The notes: generated by a model not told the origin, from the letters alone. 37,566 bases of DNA from Syntrophorhabdales bacterium (GCA_035541455.1 DATKNH010000159.1:1-37566), one strand, 5' to 3'. Positions 24,794 through 33,456 are shown, counted from the stretch's first letter. Numbers and translations are program-made.

Positions 24794-25660
24794 ATGTATT
24801 ATTATCGGCGATTGCCCCCTTTTGAGTATGTCGCTCCTAAAAGTATGGAAGAGGCTGCATCATTTCTTGGGAATCACCATGCCGATACCCGCGTTTCAGC
24901 GGGCGGCACCATGGTGATCCATCGTATGAAGGAACGCATCGGTGTCAGGAAGTATCTCATGAGTCTCAAAGAAATCCCCGGTCTCGACGATATAAAAACG
25001 GGGTCTGCCCAGCTGAGACTCGGAGCTATGGCGCTGCTCCAGGCAGTCGCCAAAACGACCTCGGTCAAGAAAGGATGCGGGATGCTGGCCCTGGCCTGTG
25101 CAAAGCTCGGCACGCCACAGATCCGCGCAATGGGCACGCTCGGCGGTAACCTGGCCTCTCACCTTGCAACCGCTGAAACAGTGCCGGTTCTCATAGCGCT
25201 GGATGGACAGGCGGTACTGGTCAATGCCGCGGGGAACCGCATGGTGCCCGTGGAAAATCTCTACAACGAGATCAAGGAAGGCGAATTTCTTTCAGAAATC
25301 CTGGTGCCGATTGTCAAAGGCCAGACATGGGGATACGAGAAGTTTGCGGTACGGGAGAGGTTTGATTACGCCACGGTTTCTGCGGCTGTCACTATAGTGA
25401 TGACGGGTAACGTCTGTAAAGACGTGCGCATTGGTCTAGGGGGTGTGACGCTGCCCACCAGGAGGGCCGGTACTGCAGAAGACCTGTTAAAGGGTCGAGC
25501 TGTAACAGACAAGCTCATCGGTGAGGCCGCATCCGCAGCAGCAGAGGGCGCCCGTACCGGTGGTGATATTTACTTTAGCGCTGAATACAAAAAAGAACTG
25601 GTCGGGGTAATGGTCAAAAGAGCCCTCACGAAGGCTTCGGCAAAAAGGAGGACCGTATGA
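24794..25660 (+). CDS. Molybdenum hydroxylase (xanthine dehydrogenase family) FAD-binding subunit
   Basis: A 288-aa CoxM/HcrB/NdhF-type subunit passing electrons between [2Fe-2S] clusters and the outside acceptor. FAD motifs are AGGTMVIHRMKERI (around 36-50) and TPQIRAMGTLGGNLA (around 105-119). The C-terminal CO-dehydrogenase flavoprotein domain starts near 180 (YEKFAVRERFDYATVSAAVT). It lacks the extra four-cysteine insert that carries a [4Fe-4S] cluster in 4-hydroxybenzoyl-CoA reductase beta subunits; only three scattered Cys are present. A GGAG precedes the ATG. Its stop overlaps the start of the [2Fe-2S] subunit as ATGA. Confidence 0.92.
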   Translation: MYYYRRLPPFEYVAPKSMEEAASFLGNHHADTRVSAGGTMVIHRMKERIGVRKYLMSLKEIPGLDDIKTGSAQLRLGAMALLQAVAKTTSVKKGCGMLALACAKLGTPQIRAMGTLGGNLASHLATAETVPVLIALDGQAVLVNAAGNRMVPVENLYNEIKEGEFLSEILVPIVKGQTWGYEKFAVRERFDYATVSAAVTIVMTGNVCKDVRIGLGGVTLPTRRAGTAEDLLKGRAVTDKLIGEAASAAAEGARTGGDIYFSAEYKKELVGVMVKRALTKASAKRRTV

Positions 25661-26127
25661 AACAGGAGATGACTTTTAACGTAAACGGAGAGCAGCACAC
25701 CGTTAAGGTGGACATCAGGAGAACTCTTCTCGAGGTACTCAGAGAAACCCTCGGACTCACAGGAACCAAAGAGATGTGCAACAAGGGCGATTGCGGCGGC
25801 TGCACAGTCATAATGGACGGCAGGCCCATTCTCTCATGCCTCACTCTTGCTGTTGAGGCGCAGAACAAAGAAATCGTCACGATCGAAGGCGTCGCTGATG
25901 GGTACACACTCCATCCCGTTCAGCAGGCCTTCGTTGAAAAGGGCGCGATCCAGTGCGGCTACTGCACGCCGGGTTTCATCATGTCGGCCAAGGCCCTGCT
26001 GGACAGAAATCCGAATCCTACAGAGGATGAAATTAAAGAAGGCATAGCTAACAACATCTGCCGGTGCACAGGCTATGTGCAGATCATCGAGGCCATCCAG
26101 GCTGCAGCGAAAGCTGGAAGGAGGTAA
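25657..26127 (+). CDS. Molybdenum hydroxylase [2Fe-2S] subunit
   Basis: A 156-aa CoxS/HcrC-type subunit with two [2Fe-2S] clusters. The plant-ferredoxin-like cluster is bound by Cys41, Cys46, Cys49 (CNKGDCGGC) and Cys61. The helical-domain cluster is bound by Cys100, Cys103 (QCGYCTPGF) and Cys135, Cys137 (NICRCTGY). All eight ligands are present, so electron transfer should be intact. There is no twin-arginine signal, so the enzyme is cytoplasmic. It sits between the FAD and molybdenum subunits, 2 bases before the latter. Confidence 0.96.
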   Translation: MKQEMTFNVNGEQHTVKVDIRRTLLEVLRETLGLTGTKEMCNKGDCGGCTVIMDGRPILSCLTLAVEAQNKEIVTIEGVADGYTLHPVQQAFVEKGAIQCGYCTPGFIMSAKALLDRNPNPTEDEIKEGIANNICRCTGYVQIIEAIQAAAKAGRR

Positions 26128-26129
26128 GG

Positions 26130-28457
26130 ATGAGCAGCTTAATCGGAAAAAGTTTAGCGAGAATCGGCTCTGTCGACAAGGCAATGGGCCTTTCAAAATT
26201 CACGACGGACATAGTTCTGCCGGGTATGCTGTACGCCAAGTCATTGAGAAGCCCTCACGCGCACGCGCGTATCCTCAACATCGACACCAGCAAAGCAGAA
26301 AGGATTCCCGGCGTGAAAGCGGTGGTGACAGGCATCAAGGATACTCCCAGGGGAGGCGTCTTCGGTATCATCCCTCATACCAGGGATCACGTGCTGCTCC
26401 CTTTTGACAAGGCTCGTTATATCGGTGAAGAAGTCGCAGCGGTCGCCGCTATTGACGAGGACATAGCGGAAGAGGCAATCGAGGCTATCAAAGTTGACTA
26501 TGAGCCCCTTCCTTTCGTGCTCACCTGGCAGGACGCAATGAAAGAGGGAGCGCCGCTGGTCCACGAGAACCGGGTGGGGAACAGGGCTGCCCACTACCTG
26601 GTCAACGAGGGCAACATCGAGGAAGCATTCGCAAACAGTGATCTGGTCTGGGAAAAAACTTTCACCTGCGAGGTAGCAAGCCACGCTCTGCCGGAGCCCT
26701 TCACGGCGCTCTGCAGCTTTGAGCCTTCCGGCAAGTATAACTTCTGGATGCAAACACAGTGCCCTTTCCAGGTGCGCCAAGGCCTGCACAATACACTGAA
26801 AGTTCCCCTCTCCGACATCAGGCTGCACACGGTTGAGATGGGCGGCGCTCACGGCGGCCGTTCGGATACACCTCCAGGGGCCTTCATCGCAGCTCTCCTC
26901 TCGAGAAAAGCCGGCAAGCCCGTTCAGCTGAAACTTTCCCGTGAAGAAGTAGAGGATTGCATGCGGGATAAAGCCGCAAAGGTATGGACCATAAAAATAG
27001 GCTTCAAGAAGGACGGCACGATCACCGGTAGAGAAATAAACATGGTGCTTGAGTGCGGGGCCTATGCATCGAGTGCCATCGTCGAACTCTGGGTGCCGCT
27101 TCTGATAGATGAAGTGCTCTGGCGTGCTCCCAGCTACCGGTATGATGCCAAGCTCATCTACACGAATAAGACGATAAGCTCCATGATGAGGACGAGGGCT
27201 CATGTCGGGCCCATGTCGATGGACGTTGCATTTGATGAGGTAGCCGAGAAGCTCGGGCTTGACCCCATCAAGATCCGTCTGAAAAATGCGATCCTGCCCA
27301 ACGAGGTCGTACCCTCGAAGGCGACAGTCACCTCTACCGGTCTCTCCGAGAGCATCGTCATGGCAGCCGAAAAATCAGGATACAAGAAAAAACTGGGCAA
27401 GATGGGGCCGAAGCGCGGCATCGGCATAGGCTCCGGCAACATGCAGTCGATGTTCTACATGGGCTTCAGAAGCGGCTCCACAGCTTTCATAAAATTCAAT
27501 GACGATGGAAGCTGCACGGTATTCACCGGTAACTGCGACCTCGGCCAGGGCAACAGAACCATGCACACGCAGATCACCTCAGAGGTTACCGGAATACCGA
27601 TGTCTATGATCAAGGTCTGCTACGGGGACACCGAGCTCTGCTACCAGGATCCGGGTGATTACTCCATGTCAGCCACGGTCGTATCGGCAAACGCGGTAAA
27701 GAGAGCCGCAGAGGACGCAAGACTGCGTATCCTTGAAATCGCCGGCGACCTGCTGGATGTCGCATGGGATGAGGTCGAGCTGCGGGACGACGGTAAGTAC
27801 TATGTCAAGCTGCGTATCGGCAAGGGTAAAGGCGTCTCCCTGGGAGAGATCTGCAGGACAGCCTTCAAGCGTGGGAAACCCATCTACGGCTTCGGCGATT
27901 ACCGGGCCCGCATCGATTATTCAGATTTCTCCGTCGATGTAAAAGAACCATACAATGAGAAAACGTACGGCATGAAAGTCACCGCCTACTCCTTCGGTAC
28001 TACGGCTGTACAGGTCGAAGTCGATACAGACACAGGCGTTGTGAAAGTAACGGACATCTGGGCAGTCAACGATTGCGGCACAGTGCTTAACCCGATGCTG
28101 GTGATCGGCAACATGCACGGGCAGCTCAACTTCATGCTGGGACAGGGTCTCTACGAGGCGAATGTATGGGACATGAAGACCGGCCGGAAGCTGACCAGCG
28201 ACTTCCGCACCTACAAAGTGCCGACCGCGAACGAGACGCCTCGTATCGAAACCTATTTCCTTAACATCCCTGATCCCCAGGGTCCGTACGGTGCAAAAGA
28301 GGGTTCGCTGGGTTTCGGCTGCGGCCTGCATGGAGCAATCTCCAACGCGATTTATGACGCCGTGGGTGTCAGGGCATACGACGTGCCCTTTAAACCCGAA
28401 ACCATACTTAAGCTGCTCAAGGAAAAAGAGGCAAAGGGAGCGAAGAAAAAGAAGTAG
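26130..28457 (+). CDS. Molybdenum hydroxylase large (molybdopterin-binding) subunit, divergent active site
   Basis: A 775-aa catalytic subunit of the xanthine-oxidase/CoxL family. The ATG at 26130 has a strong GGAGG seven bases upstream; the longer open frame overlaps the previous gene. Recognisable parts: the N-terminal a/b hammerhead (VDKAMGLSKFTTDIVLPGMLYAK region), EMGGAHGGRSD near 237 (the usual GGGFGGK site), the cofactor loop GDLGQGNRT-like CDLGQGNRTM near 470 and a GPYGAKEGSLGFG loop at 718-730. In characterised family members the last loop reads like GAKGVGE, with the catalytic Glu. Here that position is Leu727, while a Glu is three residues earlier (Glu724). The usual RGxGxPQ element also reads RAHVGPMSM. 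It ends in a Lys-rich tail. The substrate is unknown; an aromatic or N-heterocyclic acid is plausible. Confidence 0.9.
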   Translation: MSSLIGKSLARIGSVDKAMGLSKFTTDIVLPGMLYAKSLRSPHAHARILNIDTSKAERIPGVKAVVTGIKDTPRGGVFGIIPHTRDHVLLPFDKARYIGEEVAAVAAIDEDIAEEAIEAIKVDYEPLPFVLTWQDAMKEGAPLVHENRVGNRAAHYLVNEGNIEEAFANSDLVWEKTFTCEVASHALPEPFTALCSFEPSGKYNFWMQTQCPFQVRQGLHNTLKVPLSDIRLHTVEMGGAHGGRSDTPPGAFIAALLSRKAGKPVQLKLSREEVEDCMRDKAAKVWTIKIGFKKDGTITGREINMVLECGAYASSAIVELWVPLLIDEVLWRAPSYRYDAKLIYTNKTISSMMRTRAHVGPMSMDVAFDEVAEKLGLDPIKIRLKNAILPNEVVPSKATVTSTGLSESIVMAAEKSGYKKKLGKMGPKRGIGIGSGNMQSMFYMGFRSGSTAFIKFNDDGSCTVFTGNCDLGQGNRTMHTQITSEVTGIPMSMIKVCYGDTELCYQDPGDYSMSATVVSANAVKRAAEDARLRILEIAGDLLDVAWDEVELRDDGKYYVKLRIGKGKGVSLGEICRTAFKRGKPIYGFGDYRARIDYSDFSVDVKEPYNEKTYGMKVTAYSFGTTAVQVEVDTDTGVVKVTDIWAVNDCGTVLNPMLVIGNMHGQLNFMLGQGLYEANVWDMKTGRKLTSDFRTYKVPTANETPRIETYFLNIPDPQGPYGAKEGSLGFGCGLHGAISNAIYDAVGVRAYDVPFKPETILKLLKEKEAKGAKKKK

Positions 28458-28507
28458 ATGGCGCCCGACATGGCCAGAACATAGGAGGGGCACCAGGAGG
28501 ATTAGGC

Positions 28508-30154
28508 ATGCCGTTGGGAGGCTTCACACCGTACAACAGGAAGGACGCAGAGAAATATAACAGAATGCGCTGGTGGCTGGGCATGACCTGGGGAGATGTC
28601 TTCGACAGAGCCACAGATCTTTATCCCGACAAAATCGGCTTGGTCGACGATACAGGAAGATGGACCTATGGCGAACTGCGTGCAACAGTAGACAGACTTG
28701 CCATCGGCTTTATGAAGCTGGGCATCATGCCGGGGGACAGGGTTTTCATTCAGATCCCCAACTGGCATGAATACATATACTGCTTTTTTGCCCTGCAAAA
28801 GATCGGTGCCGTTCCGGTTCTTTTGGTTCCAAGACACAACCAGATCGAAATCCGTCACCTTTATAAACTTACCGAACCGGTGGCCTGGATCCTTCCGGCA
28901 CAGTACGGCAAAATCGAATACCAGCCGATCATCGATGATGTCCTTAAGGAAAGTCCGAAAATCAAGCACATCATTCAGGTCAGGGCCGACAATACCAGGT
29001 ACCACAAACTGGAAAAACTTATCGCGGACGGAGAGCCGACTGAAGAGAACCTGCTTGCGCTTGAACAGCGCAGGCCCGACCCCGATCAAGTCGCCCAGAT
29101 TATGCCTACAGGCGGGACAACGGGATTACCCAAGGCGAGCCCACGCACTCACAACAACTACATCAATAATGTTGAGTATCATGCGTACCGATGGGAACTC
29201 ACCAGTGACGATGTGCTCATGGTGGTCACTCCCGTGGCACATGGCATGGGCCTGCACTGGGGCATTGGCGGTGCTGTTTTCAGGTACGCAAAGCTCGTTC
29301 TGCTTGACTCTGTGGCGCCGGAGGCCATCTGCGAGACAGTGCAGCGGGAGAAGGTGACCGCCATCCCGACAGTCCCCGCCCTCATCGCGAGGGTCGTGCA
29401 AATGGAGGATCTTCAAAAATATGACCTGAGTTCACTCAAGAAGATATCTGTTGGTGGCGCGCCCAGCACGCCGGAACTCGTAAAAACTGTTTATGAAAAA
29501 ATCGGCTGCCAGTTCATCAACGGATTCGGTTCTGTCGAGGGCACCTGCGCCGGCACCAAGCTGGGAGACAGCATCGAACTGATCTGTGGCAGCGTCGGCA
29601 CCCCGGTCTGTCCCTATGATAACCTGAAAATAGTCGATACCAACGGCAACGAAGTGGCGCAGGGCACTGACGGAGAACTCGTGTCCAAGGGTCCCGGTAT
29701 ATTCACCGGCTATTTCAAATCACCGGAAGAAAATGCCAATATCTTCACCACTGACGGATTCTTCAAGACAGGCGACCAGGCCCGGAAGGATGAGTACGGT
29801 AACATATGGATAACAGGCAGGATCAAGGACATCATCATCAGGGGCGGCGAAAACATCAGCGCAGTGGAAATTGAGGGGCTGATCAGTGTGCACCCTGATG
29901 TGCGGGATGTCGCGGTGGTGGGCATGCCCGATAAAATCCTGGGCGAAAGGATTTGCGCCTATATTATACCGTCTGTAGGAAAAAAACCCACTCTTCAGGA
30001 GATCGTATTGTTCCTTAAAGGACGAGGCGCATCCGTACTCCAACTGCCGGAAAGGTTGGAACTGGTCGAAGAGCTTCCTCTCACGAAGGTCGGTAAGGTT
30101 GATAAGAAGGCTTTGCGCGCAGATATTCAGAAGAAAGTTGAAGGAGAGGCGTAA
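28508..30154 (+). CDS. AMP-dependent aryl-acid ligase (EntE/DhbE-like)
   Basis: A 548-aa ANL-superfamily adenylating enzyme, closest in style to 2,3-dihydroxybenzoate-AMP ligases (EntE/DhbE). Core motifs: phosphate loop PTGGTTGLPKASPRTH (200-215), GFGSVEG near 340, GELVSKGPGIFTGYF, TGD near 425, hinge GRIKDIIIRGGENIS and the C-terminal catalytic lysine motif LPLTKVGKVDKKAL. An AGGAGG sits 6 bases before ATG. Placed in a catabolic operon, without peptide-synthetase or siderophore genes, it more likely forms an aryl-CoA thioester than a siderophore intermediate. Benzoate-, salicylate- or heteroaryl-carboxylate-type acids are possible substrates. It follows the hydroxylase genes by 50 bases in the same direction. 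Confidence 0.9.
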   Translation: MPLGGFTPYNRKDAEKYNRMRWWLGMTWGDVFDRATDLYPDKIGLVDDTGRWTYGELRATVDRLAIGFMKLGIMPGDRVFIQIPNWHEYIYCFFALQKIGAVPVLLVPRHNQIEIRHLYKLTEPVAWILPAQYGKIEYQPIIDDVLKESPKIKHIIQVRADNTRYHKLEKLIADGEPTEENLLALEQRRPDPDQVAQIMPTGGTTGLPKASPRTHNNYINNVEYHAYRWELTSDDVLMVVTPVAHGMGLHWGIGGAVFRYAKLVLLDSVAPEAICETVQREKVTAIPTVPALIARVVQMEDLQKYDLSSLKKISVGGAPSTPELVKTVYEKIGCQFINGFGSVEGTCAGTKLGDSIELICGSVGTPVCPYDNLKIVDTNGNEVAQGTDGELVSKGPGIFTGYFKSPEENANIFTTDGFFKTGDQARKDEYGNIWITGRIKDIIIRGGENISAVEIEGLISVHPDVRDVAVVGMPDKILGERICAYIIPSVGKKPTLQEIVLFLKGRGASVLQLPERLELVEELPLTKVGKVDKKALRADIQKKVEGEA

Positions 30155-30216
30155 CCACCACCCTCAACAATAGTCGAGGCGTGTAAAAAAATAAGGAACA
30201 AAGCGAGAGGTCAATC

Positions 30217-32784
30217 ATGAAGTATCCAAAATTGTTTTCGCCATTGGAAATAAGAGGCATGACCCTGCCCAACCGCATCATGTCCACCGCTGCTGTCACG
30301 AGACTCGCCGCAGAAGACGGCCATGTCACACAGAACATCAAGGACAGATACCAGAGACTTGCCATGGGCGGTGTCGGCTCAATAGTGGTGGAAGCCGCGG
30401 TGGTTCTTCCGTCCCGCAGTTCATTCAACCTCCGCGTGAGCGACGATCAGTTCATCGATGAGTTGAAGGATTTTGTTGCAGGTATACGCAGCGTAAACCG
30501 GGATGTAAAAATAGGGCTTCAGCTCATTCACTTCTTAAAGGTGGCCCGGACGGGTTGGCGGCAGAAAGTTGAGGACCTTAAACCGGAGGAAATAGCGGTA
30601 ATACCGGAGCAATTCGCCAGCGGTGCTGTGCGGGCGAGGGCTGCGGGTTTCGACTTTGTGGAACTGCACATGGCCCACTTCACCACGCTCGCCTCGTTTC
30701 TCTCGCTCGTTAACAAACGGACCGACGAGTACGGCGGCGATTTTGAGGGAAGAGTCAAGCTGCCCACCGAAGTCGTACTCGCAACGCGCAAGGCCGCAGG
30801 AAACGATTACGCAATCGGCGCCCGAATTTTGGGCGAGGAATTTACCAAAGAGGGGAACACGCTGCTTCAGAGCGCGCGCGTAGGCCGGAGGCTTGCGTCC
30901 CTCGGGCTCGACTACATCAGCGTATCGGCAGGCGAGCGCTTCGAGGATGCCGACACGCCGCTACCGAACATGCCTCCTTTCGCCGGTACGGGCTACTCGG
31001 GCTACCGCATGAGCCCGCGCTGGTGGAACCAGGACGGGGTCCAGGTTTATCTCGCGGAAGGCGTGCGCCAGGCTGTCAGAGAGGCAGGCTACAGCACCCC
31101 CGTGGTTGCTGCAGGCAAGATACGCATGCCTGACCTCGCTGAGGAAGTGCTGTCTTCAGGAAAAGCAGATATCATCGGCATGGCCAGGACGCTCTTTGCG
31201 GATCCGGACTGGCCCGTAAAAGCCAAGGCAGGCAAGCCCGACGAGATCGTGAAGTGCGCTGCCTGCGGCTACTGCAGTGAATCCGACGAACGATATGAAA
31301 CGGTGACGTGCATCGAGTGGCCCAAGGGCGAACTGAATGCCCCCTCGCCTTGGTACCTGGTCCCGCCCTGTAAGGCAGCCTGCCCTGCCGGGCTCGATAT
31401 AAGGAGTTACGTTGACCTGGCAGCGCACGGCCACTACGAAAAAGCCCTGGAAGTGATAGAAGAGAAGATCCCTTTTCCCGCCACCATAGGGCGGGTCTGT
31501 CCCCACCCCTGCGAGACAAAGTGCAACCGCAAGGAGCTGGATCAATCGATCGCCATAAATGGATTGAAGCGATTCATCGCGGATGCTGTCTACGCGCGGG
31601 GGACAAGAACGGTCTCGCCCGCACCAAGGATACACAATGAGCGTGTAGCAGTGATCGGCGCGGGACCGGCAGGCCTTACCGCTGCTTTCAACCTCGCACA
31701 GATGGGGTACGGCGTTACAGTCTTCGAAGCGCTTCCTATAGCAGGCGGCATGCTGACAGTCGGTATCCCCGAGTATCGCCTTCCGCGCGATATAGTACGA
31801 CGCGAGATCGACCACATCAGACATTCAGGCGTGGAAGTACGCACCAATAGCCCTGTGGAAGCAAACGGCCTGAGTCTCGAGAGCATTCAGAAAGAGTACC
31901 AAGCGGTCTTTGTGGCCACCGGAGCCCATAAGAGTCTTCCGCTCGGAATACCGGGCGAGGCTGCAAATGGACTTCTCAGCGGCACCGCGTTTCTCAAGGA
32001 TATTAATCTCGGCAAAAGTGTAAACGTCGGCAAGAAGGTCGCAGTGGTGGGCGGAGGCAACGTAGCCATTGATGCGGCACGGGCAGCAAAGCGGCTCGGC
32101 TCAGATGTAACGGTCGTTTACCGGAGATCCAAGGAGGAGATGCCGGCCTATGAAGAAGAAGTGGAGGCGGCCGAGAAGGAAGGAATAAAGATCGAGTACC
32201 TCGCGATGCCTTCCAAGCTGATAGACACAAACGGCCACGTGACGGGTATGGAATGTCTCAAGACCAAGCTCGGAGCGCCTGACAAAAGCGGCCGGAGAAA
32301 ACCGGAGCCTGTTGCGGGATCTGCATTCACCGTTACTGCAGACACAGTCATATCGGCCATAGGAGAAGAGCCCGATCTGGGCTTTCTCGGAGGCACCCTC
32401 AAAAAGAGCGGTACTTTCCTGAAAGCACAGCCCCACTCCTGCGAAACAGAGAAGGCGGGTGTCTTTGCGGGTGGTGACGTGGTAACCGGGCCAAGGACTG
32501 TGATCGAAGCAATCGCAGCAGGGAGAAGAGCAGCGATAGCCATCGACAGATTCCTGCGTAATGAAAAACACGAGGAAGAGCAGCTAGCTCCAAGCGTTAT
32601 CGGGATGGCCGATGTGGAAGTCGCGCGTTTCAAGAAGCGTGAGAGACAGGTGATGCCTGAGGCGCAGGCTGAGGAACGAATCAAAGGTTTCAGCGAAGTG
32701 GCGGTCGGCTTCAGCGAAGGGGCAGCACTCTTTGAGGCTGACCGGTGTCTCCAGTGCGGGCTCTTTCCGAATAAGAACAGGTAG
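30217..32784 (+). CDS. Fusion oxidoreductase: old-yellow-enzyme domain plus GltD-like FAD/NAD(P)H module
   Basis: An 855-aa flavo-iron-sulfur protein. Residues 1-345 are an OYE / 2,4-dienoyl-CoA-reductase-type TIM barrel (PLEIRGMTLPNRI, HMAH for the substrate pair, NKRTDEYGG). Next is a four-Cys cluster C347, C350, C353, C365. Residues 380-440 carry the GltD/Fer4_20 domain cysteines C385, C389, C428, C432, C436. Then come an FAD-binding GAGPAGL near 475 and an NAD(P)H-binding GGGNVAIDAA near 610, as in the small subunit of glutamate synthase. A further Cys pair (CLQC) lies at the C-terminal end. It should feed NAD(P)H electrons to reduce an enoyl or dienoyl substrate, perhaps an aryl-CoA-derived intermediate from the neighbouring ligase. 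It starts 62 bases after the ligase. Confidence 0.9.
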   Translation: MKYPKLFSPLEIRGMTLPNRIMSTAAVTRLAAEDGHVTQNIKDRYQRLAMGGVGSIVVEAAVVLPSRSSFNLRVSDDQFIDELKDFVAGIRSVNRDVKIGLQLIHFLKVARTGWRQKVEDLKPEEIAVIPEQFASGAVRARAAGFDFVELHMAHFTTLASFLSLVNKRTDEYGGDFEGRVKLPTEVVLATRKAAGNDYAIGARILGEEFTKEGNTLLQSARVGRRLASLGLDYISVSAGERFEDADTPLPNMPPFAGTGYSGYRMSPRWWNQDGVQVYLAEGVRQAVREAGYSTPVVAAGKIRMPDLAEEVLSSGKADIIGMARTLFADPDWPVKAKAGKPDEIVKCAACGYCSESDERYETVTCIEWPKGELNAPSPWYLVPPCKAACPAGLDIRSYVDLAAHGHYEKALEVIEEKIPFPATIGRVCPHPCETKCNRKELDQSIAINGLKRFIADAVYARGTRTVSPAPRIHNERVAVIGAGPAGLTAAFNLAQMGYGVTVFEALPIAGGMLTVGIPEYRLPRDIVRREIDHIRHSGVEVRTNSPVEANGLSLESIQKEYQAVFVATGAHKSLPLGIPGEAANGLLSGTAFLKDINLGKSVNVGKKVAVVGGGNVAIDAARAAKRLGSDVTVVYRRSKEEMPAYEEEVEAAEKEGIKIEYLAMPSKLIDTNGHVTGMECLKTKLGAPDKSGRRKPEPVAGSAFTVTADTVISAIGEEPDLGFLGGTLKKSGTFLKAQPHSCETEKAGVFAGGDVVTGPRTVIEAIAAGRRAAIAIDRFLRNEKHEEEQLAPSVIGMADVEVARFKKRERQVMPEAQAEERIKGFSEVAVGFSEGAALFEADRCLQCGLFPNKNR

Positions 32785-32821
32785 CAGCAACTACAGGTTG
32801 AGGAAAAACCGAGAAGAAAGG

Positions 32822-32882
32822 TTAAGGTTAAGAAAAGTAAATGCGGGGAATCAAAACAGAGCAGTCTCTTTTCTTAGCCTTC
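32822..32882 (+). repeat. Fold-back sequence with AAGGTTAAGAAAAG arms
   Basis: The 154-base gap between the fusion oxidoreductase and ridA contains an inverted repeat: AAGGTTAAGAAAAG (32824-32837) and its near-complement ending at 32881 (13 of 14 matches). Flanking runs of GGTTAA-type and CTTTAC-type units extend the symmetry imperfectly to about 32800-32903. No gene is seen. The hairpin may affect transcript stability between the two genes. Confidence 0.55.
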
Positions 32883-32938
32883 AATTAGCCTTTACCTTTA
32901 CCTGTTTTATTATTTTCCTATCCTTAAAGGAGGCGGCT

Positions 32939-33337
32939 ATGGCCAGAGAGAATTACAATGTGTTTGACGAAATGTATAAGCGTAAGAATTTCACCTGGAG
33001 CGACGCAGTTAAGAAAGGCAAGATCCTTGCCATCTCAGGCACAGTAGCAACTGACGAAAACCACAGGACGCTGTATAAGGGTGATCTCGTGGGACAGATG
33101 CGCTACATCTACGAGACGGTCAAGGGAGTACTGGAGAAAGCCGGCGGCAGCTTTGACGATGTCATCAAGACGACCGATTATATCACGCCTCAAGCCGTGC
33201 CTGACTATGTAAAGACAGCCGATATCCGTCGCGAATATTTCAAAGGCAATTACTCGGCAGCAACGGGTGTGGTAGTGCACAGCCTGCTCAGGCCCGATTG
33301 GCTGATTGAAATAGAGTTCCTTGCCGTGCTTGACTAG
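32939..33337 (+). CDS. RidA/YjgF/YER057c/UK114 family protein
   Basis: A 132-aa trimeric-type protein. Many members hydrolyse reactive enamine/imine intermediates; relatives include 2-aminomuconate deaminase and aminoacrylate deaminase of catabolic pathways. The ATG at 32939 follows AAAGGAGG by 5 bases; a longer open frame upstream is spurious. Family elements: ILAISGTVATDENH, QMRYIYETVKGVLEKAGGSFDDVIKTTDYI (in turns) and the C-terminal signature YSAATGVVVHSLLRPDWLIEIEFLAVL with the substrate-carboxylate-binding Arg. In this context a role on a nitrogen-containing pathway intermediate is possible, but a general housekeeping RidA cannot be excluded. Confidence 0.9.
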   Translation: MARENYNVFDEMYKRKNFTWSDAVKKGKILAISGTVATDENHRTLYKGDLVGQMRYIYETVKGVLEKAGGSFDDVIKTTDYITPQAVPDYVKTADIRREYFKGNYSAATGVVVHSLLRPDWLIEIEFLAVLD

Positions 33338-33427
33338 CAGAATCCTGTCTTCGCCGTCAAGACCGGCAACGTGCAAATTATTGATAGCGAGCCCCTGCTC
33401 GCGATATTTCTTCTGCCAACTATTTTC

Positions 33428-33456
33428 TTGACAGACGCTGGTCCGGCCCATATCCT
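33428..33456 (+). promoter_or_regulatory. Promoter of the RNase R gene
   Basis: A consensus TTGACA (33428-33433) and TATCCT (33451-33456) with a 17-base spacer lie upstream of rnr. Expected start near 33463, giving a short leader of about 30 bases. Confidence 0.6.

Noticed and set aside
26241-27203. 320-aa minus-strand open frame
   Set aside because: Antisense to the molybdenum subunit gene; low-complexity composition typical of a shadow frame in GC-biased codons.
24794-28457. 4-hydroxybenzoyl-CoA reductase (hcrABC)
   Set aside because: The FAD subunit lacks the four-cysteine [4Fe-4S] insert and the Mo-subunit active-site loop differs.
28508-30154. Siderophore biosynthesis (entE/dhbE)
   Set aside because: No isochorismatase, peptide-synthetase or transport genes are nearby; the neighbours are catabolic oxidoreductases.
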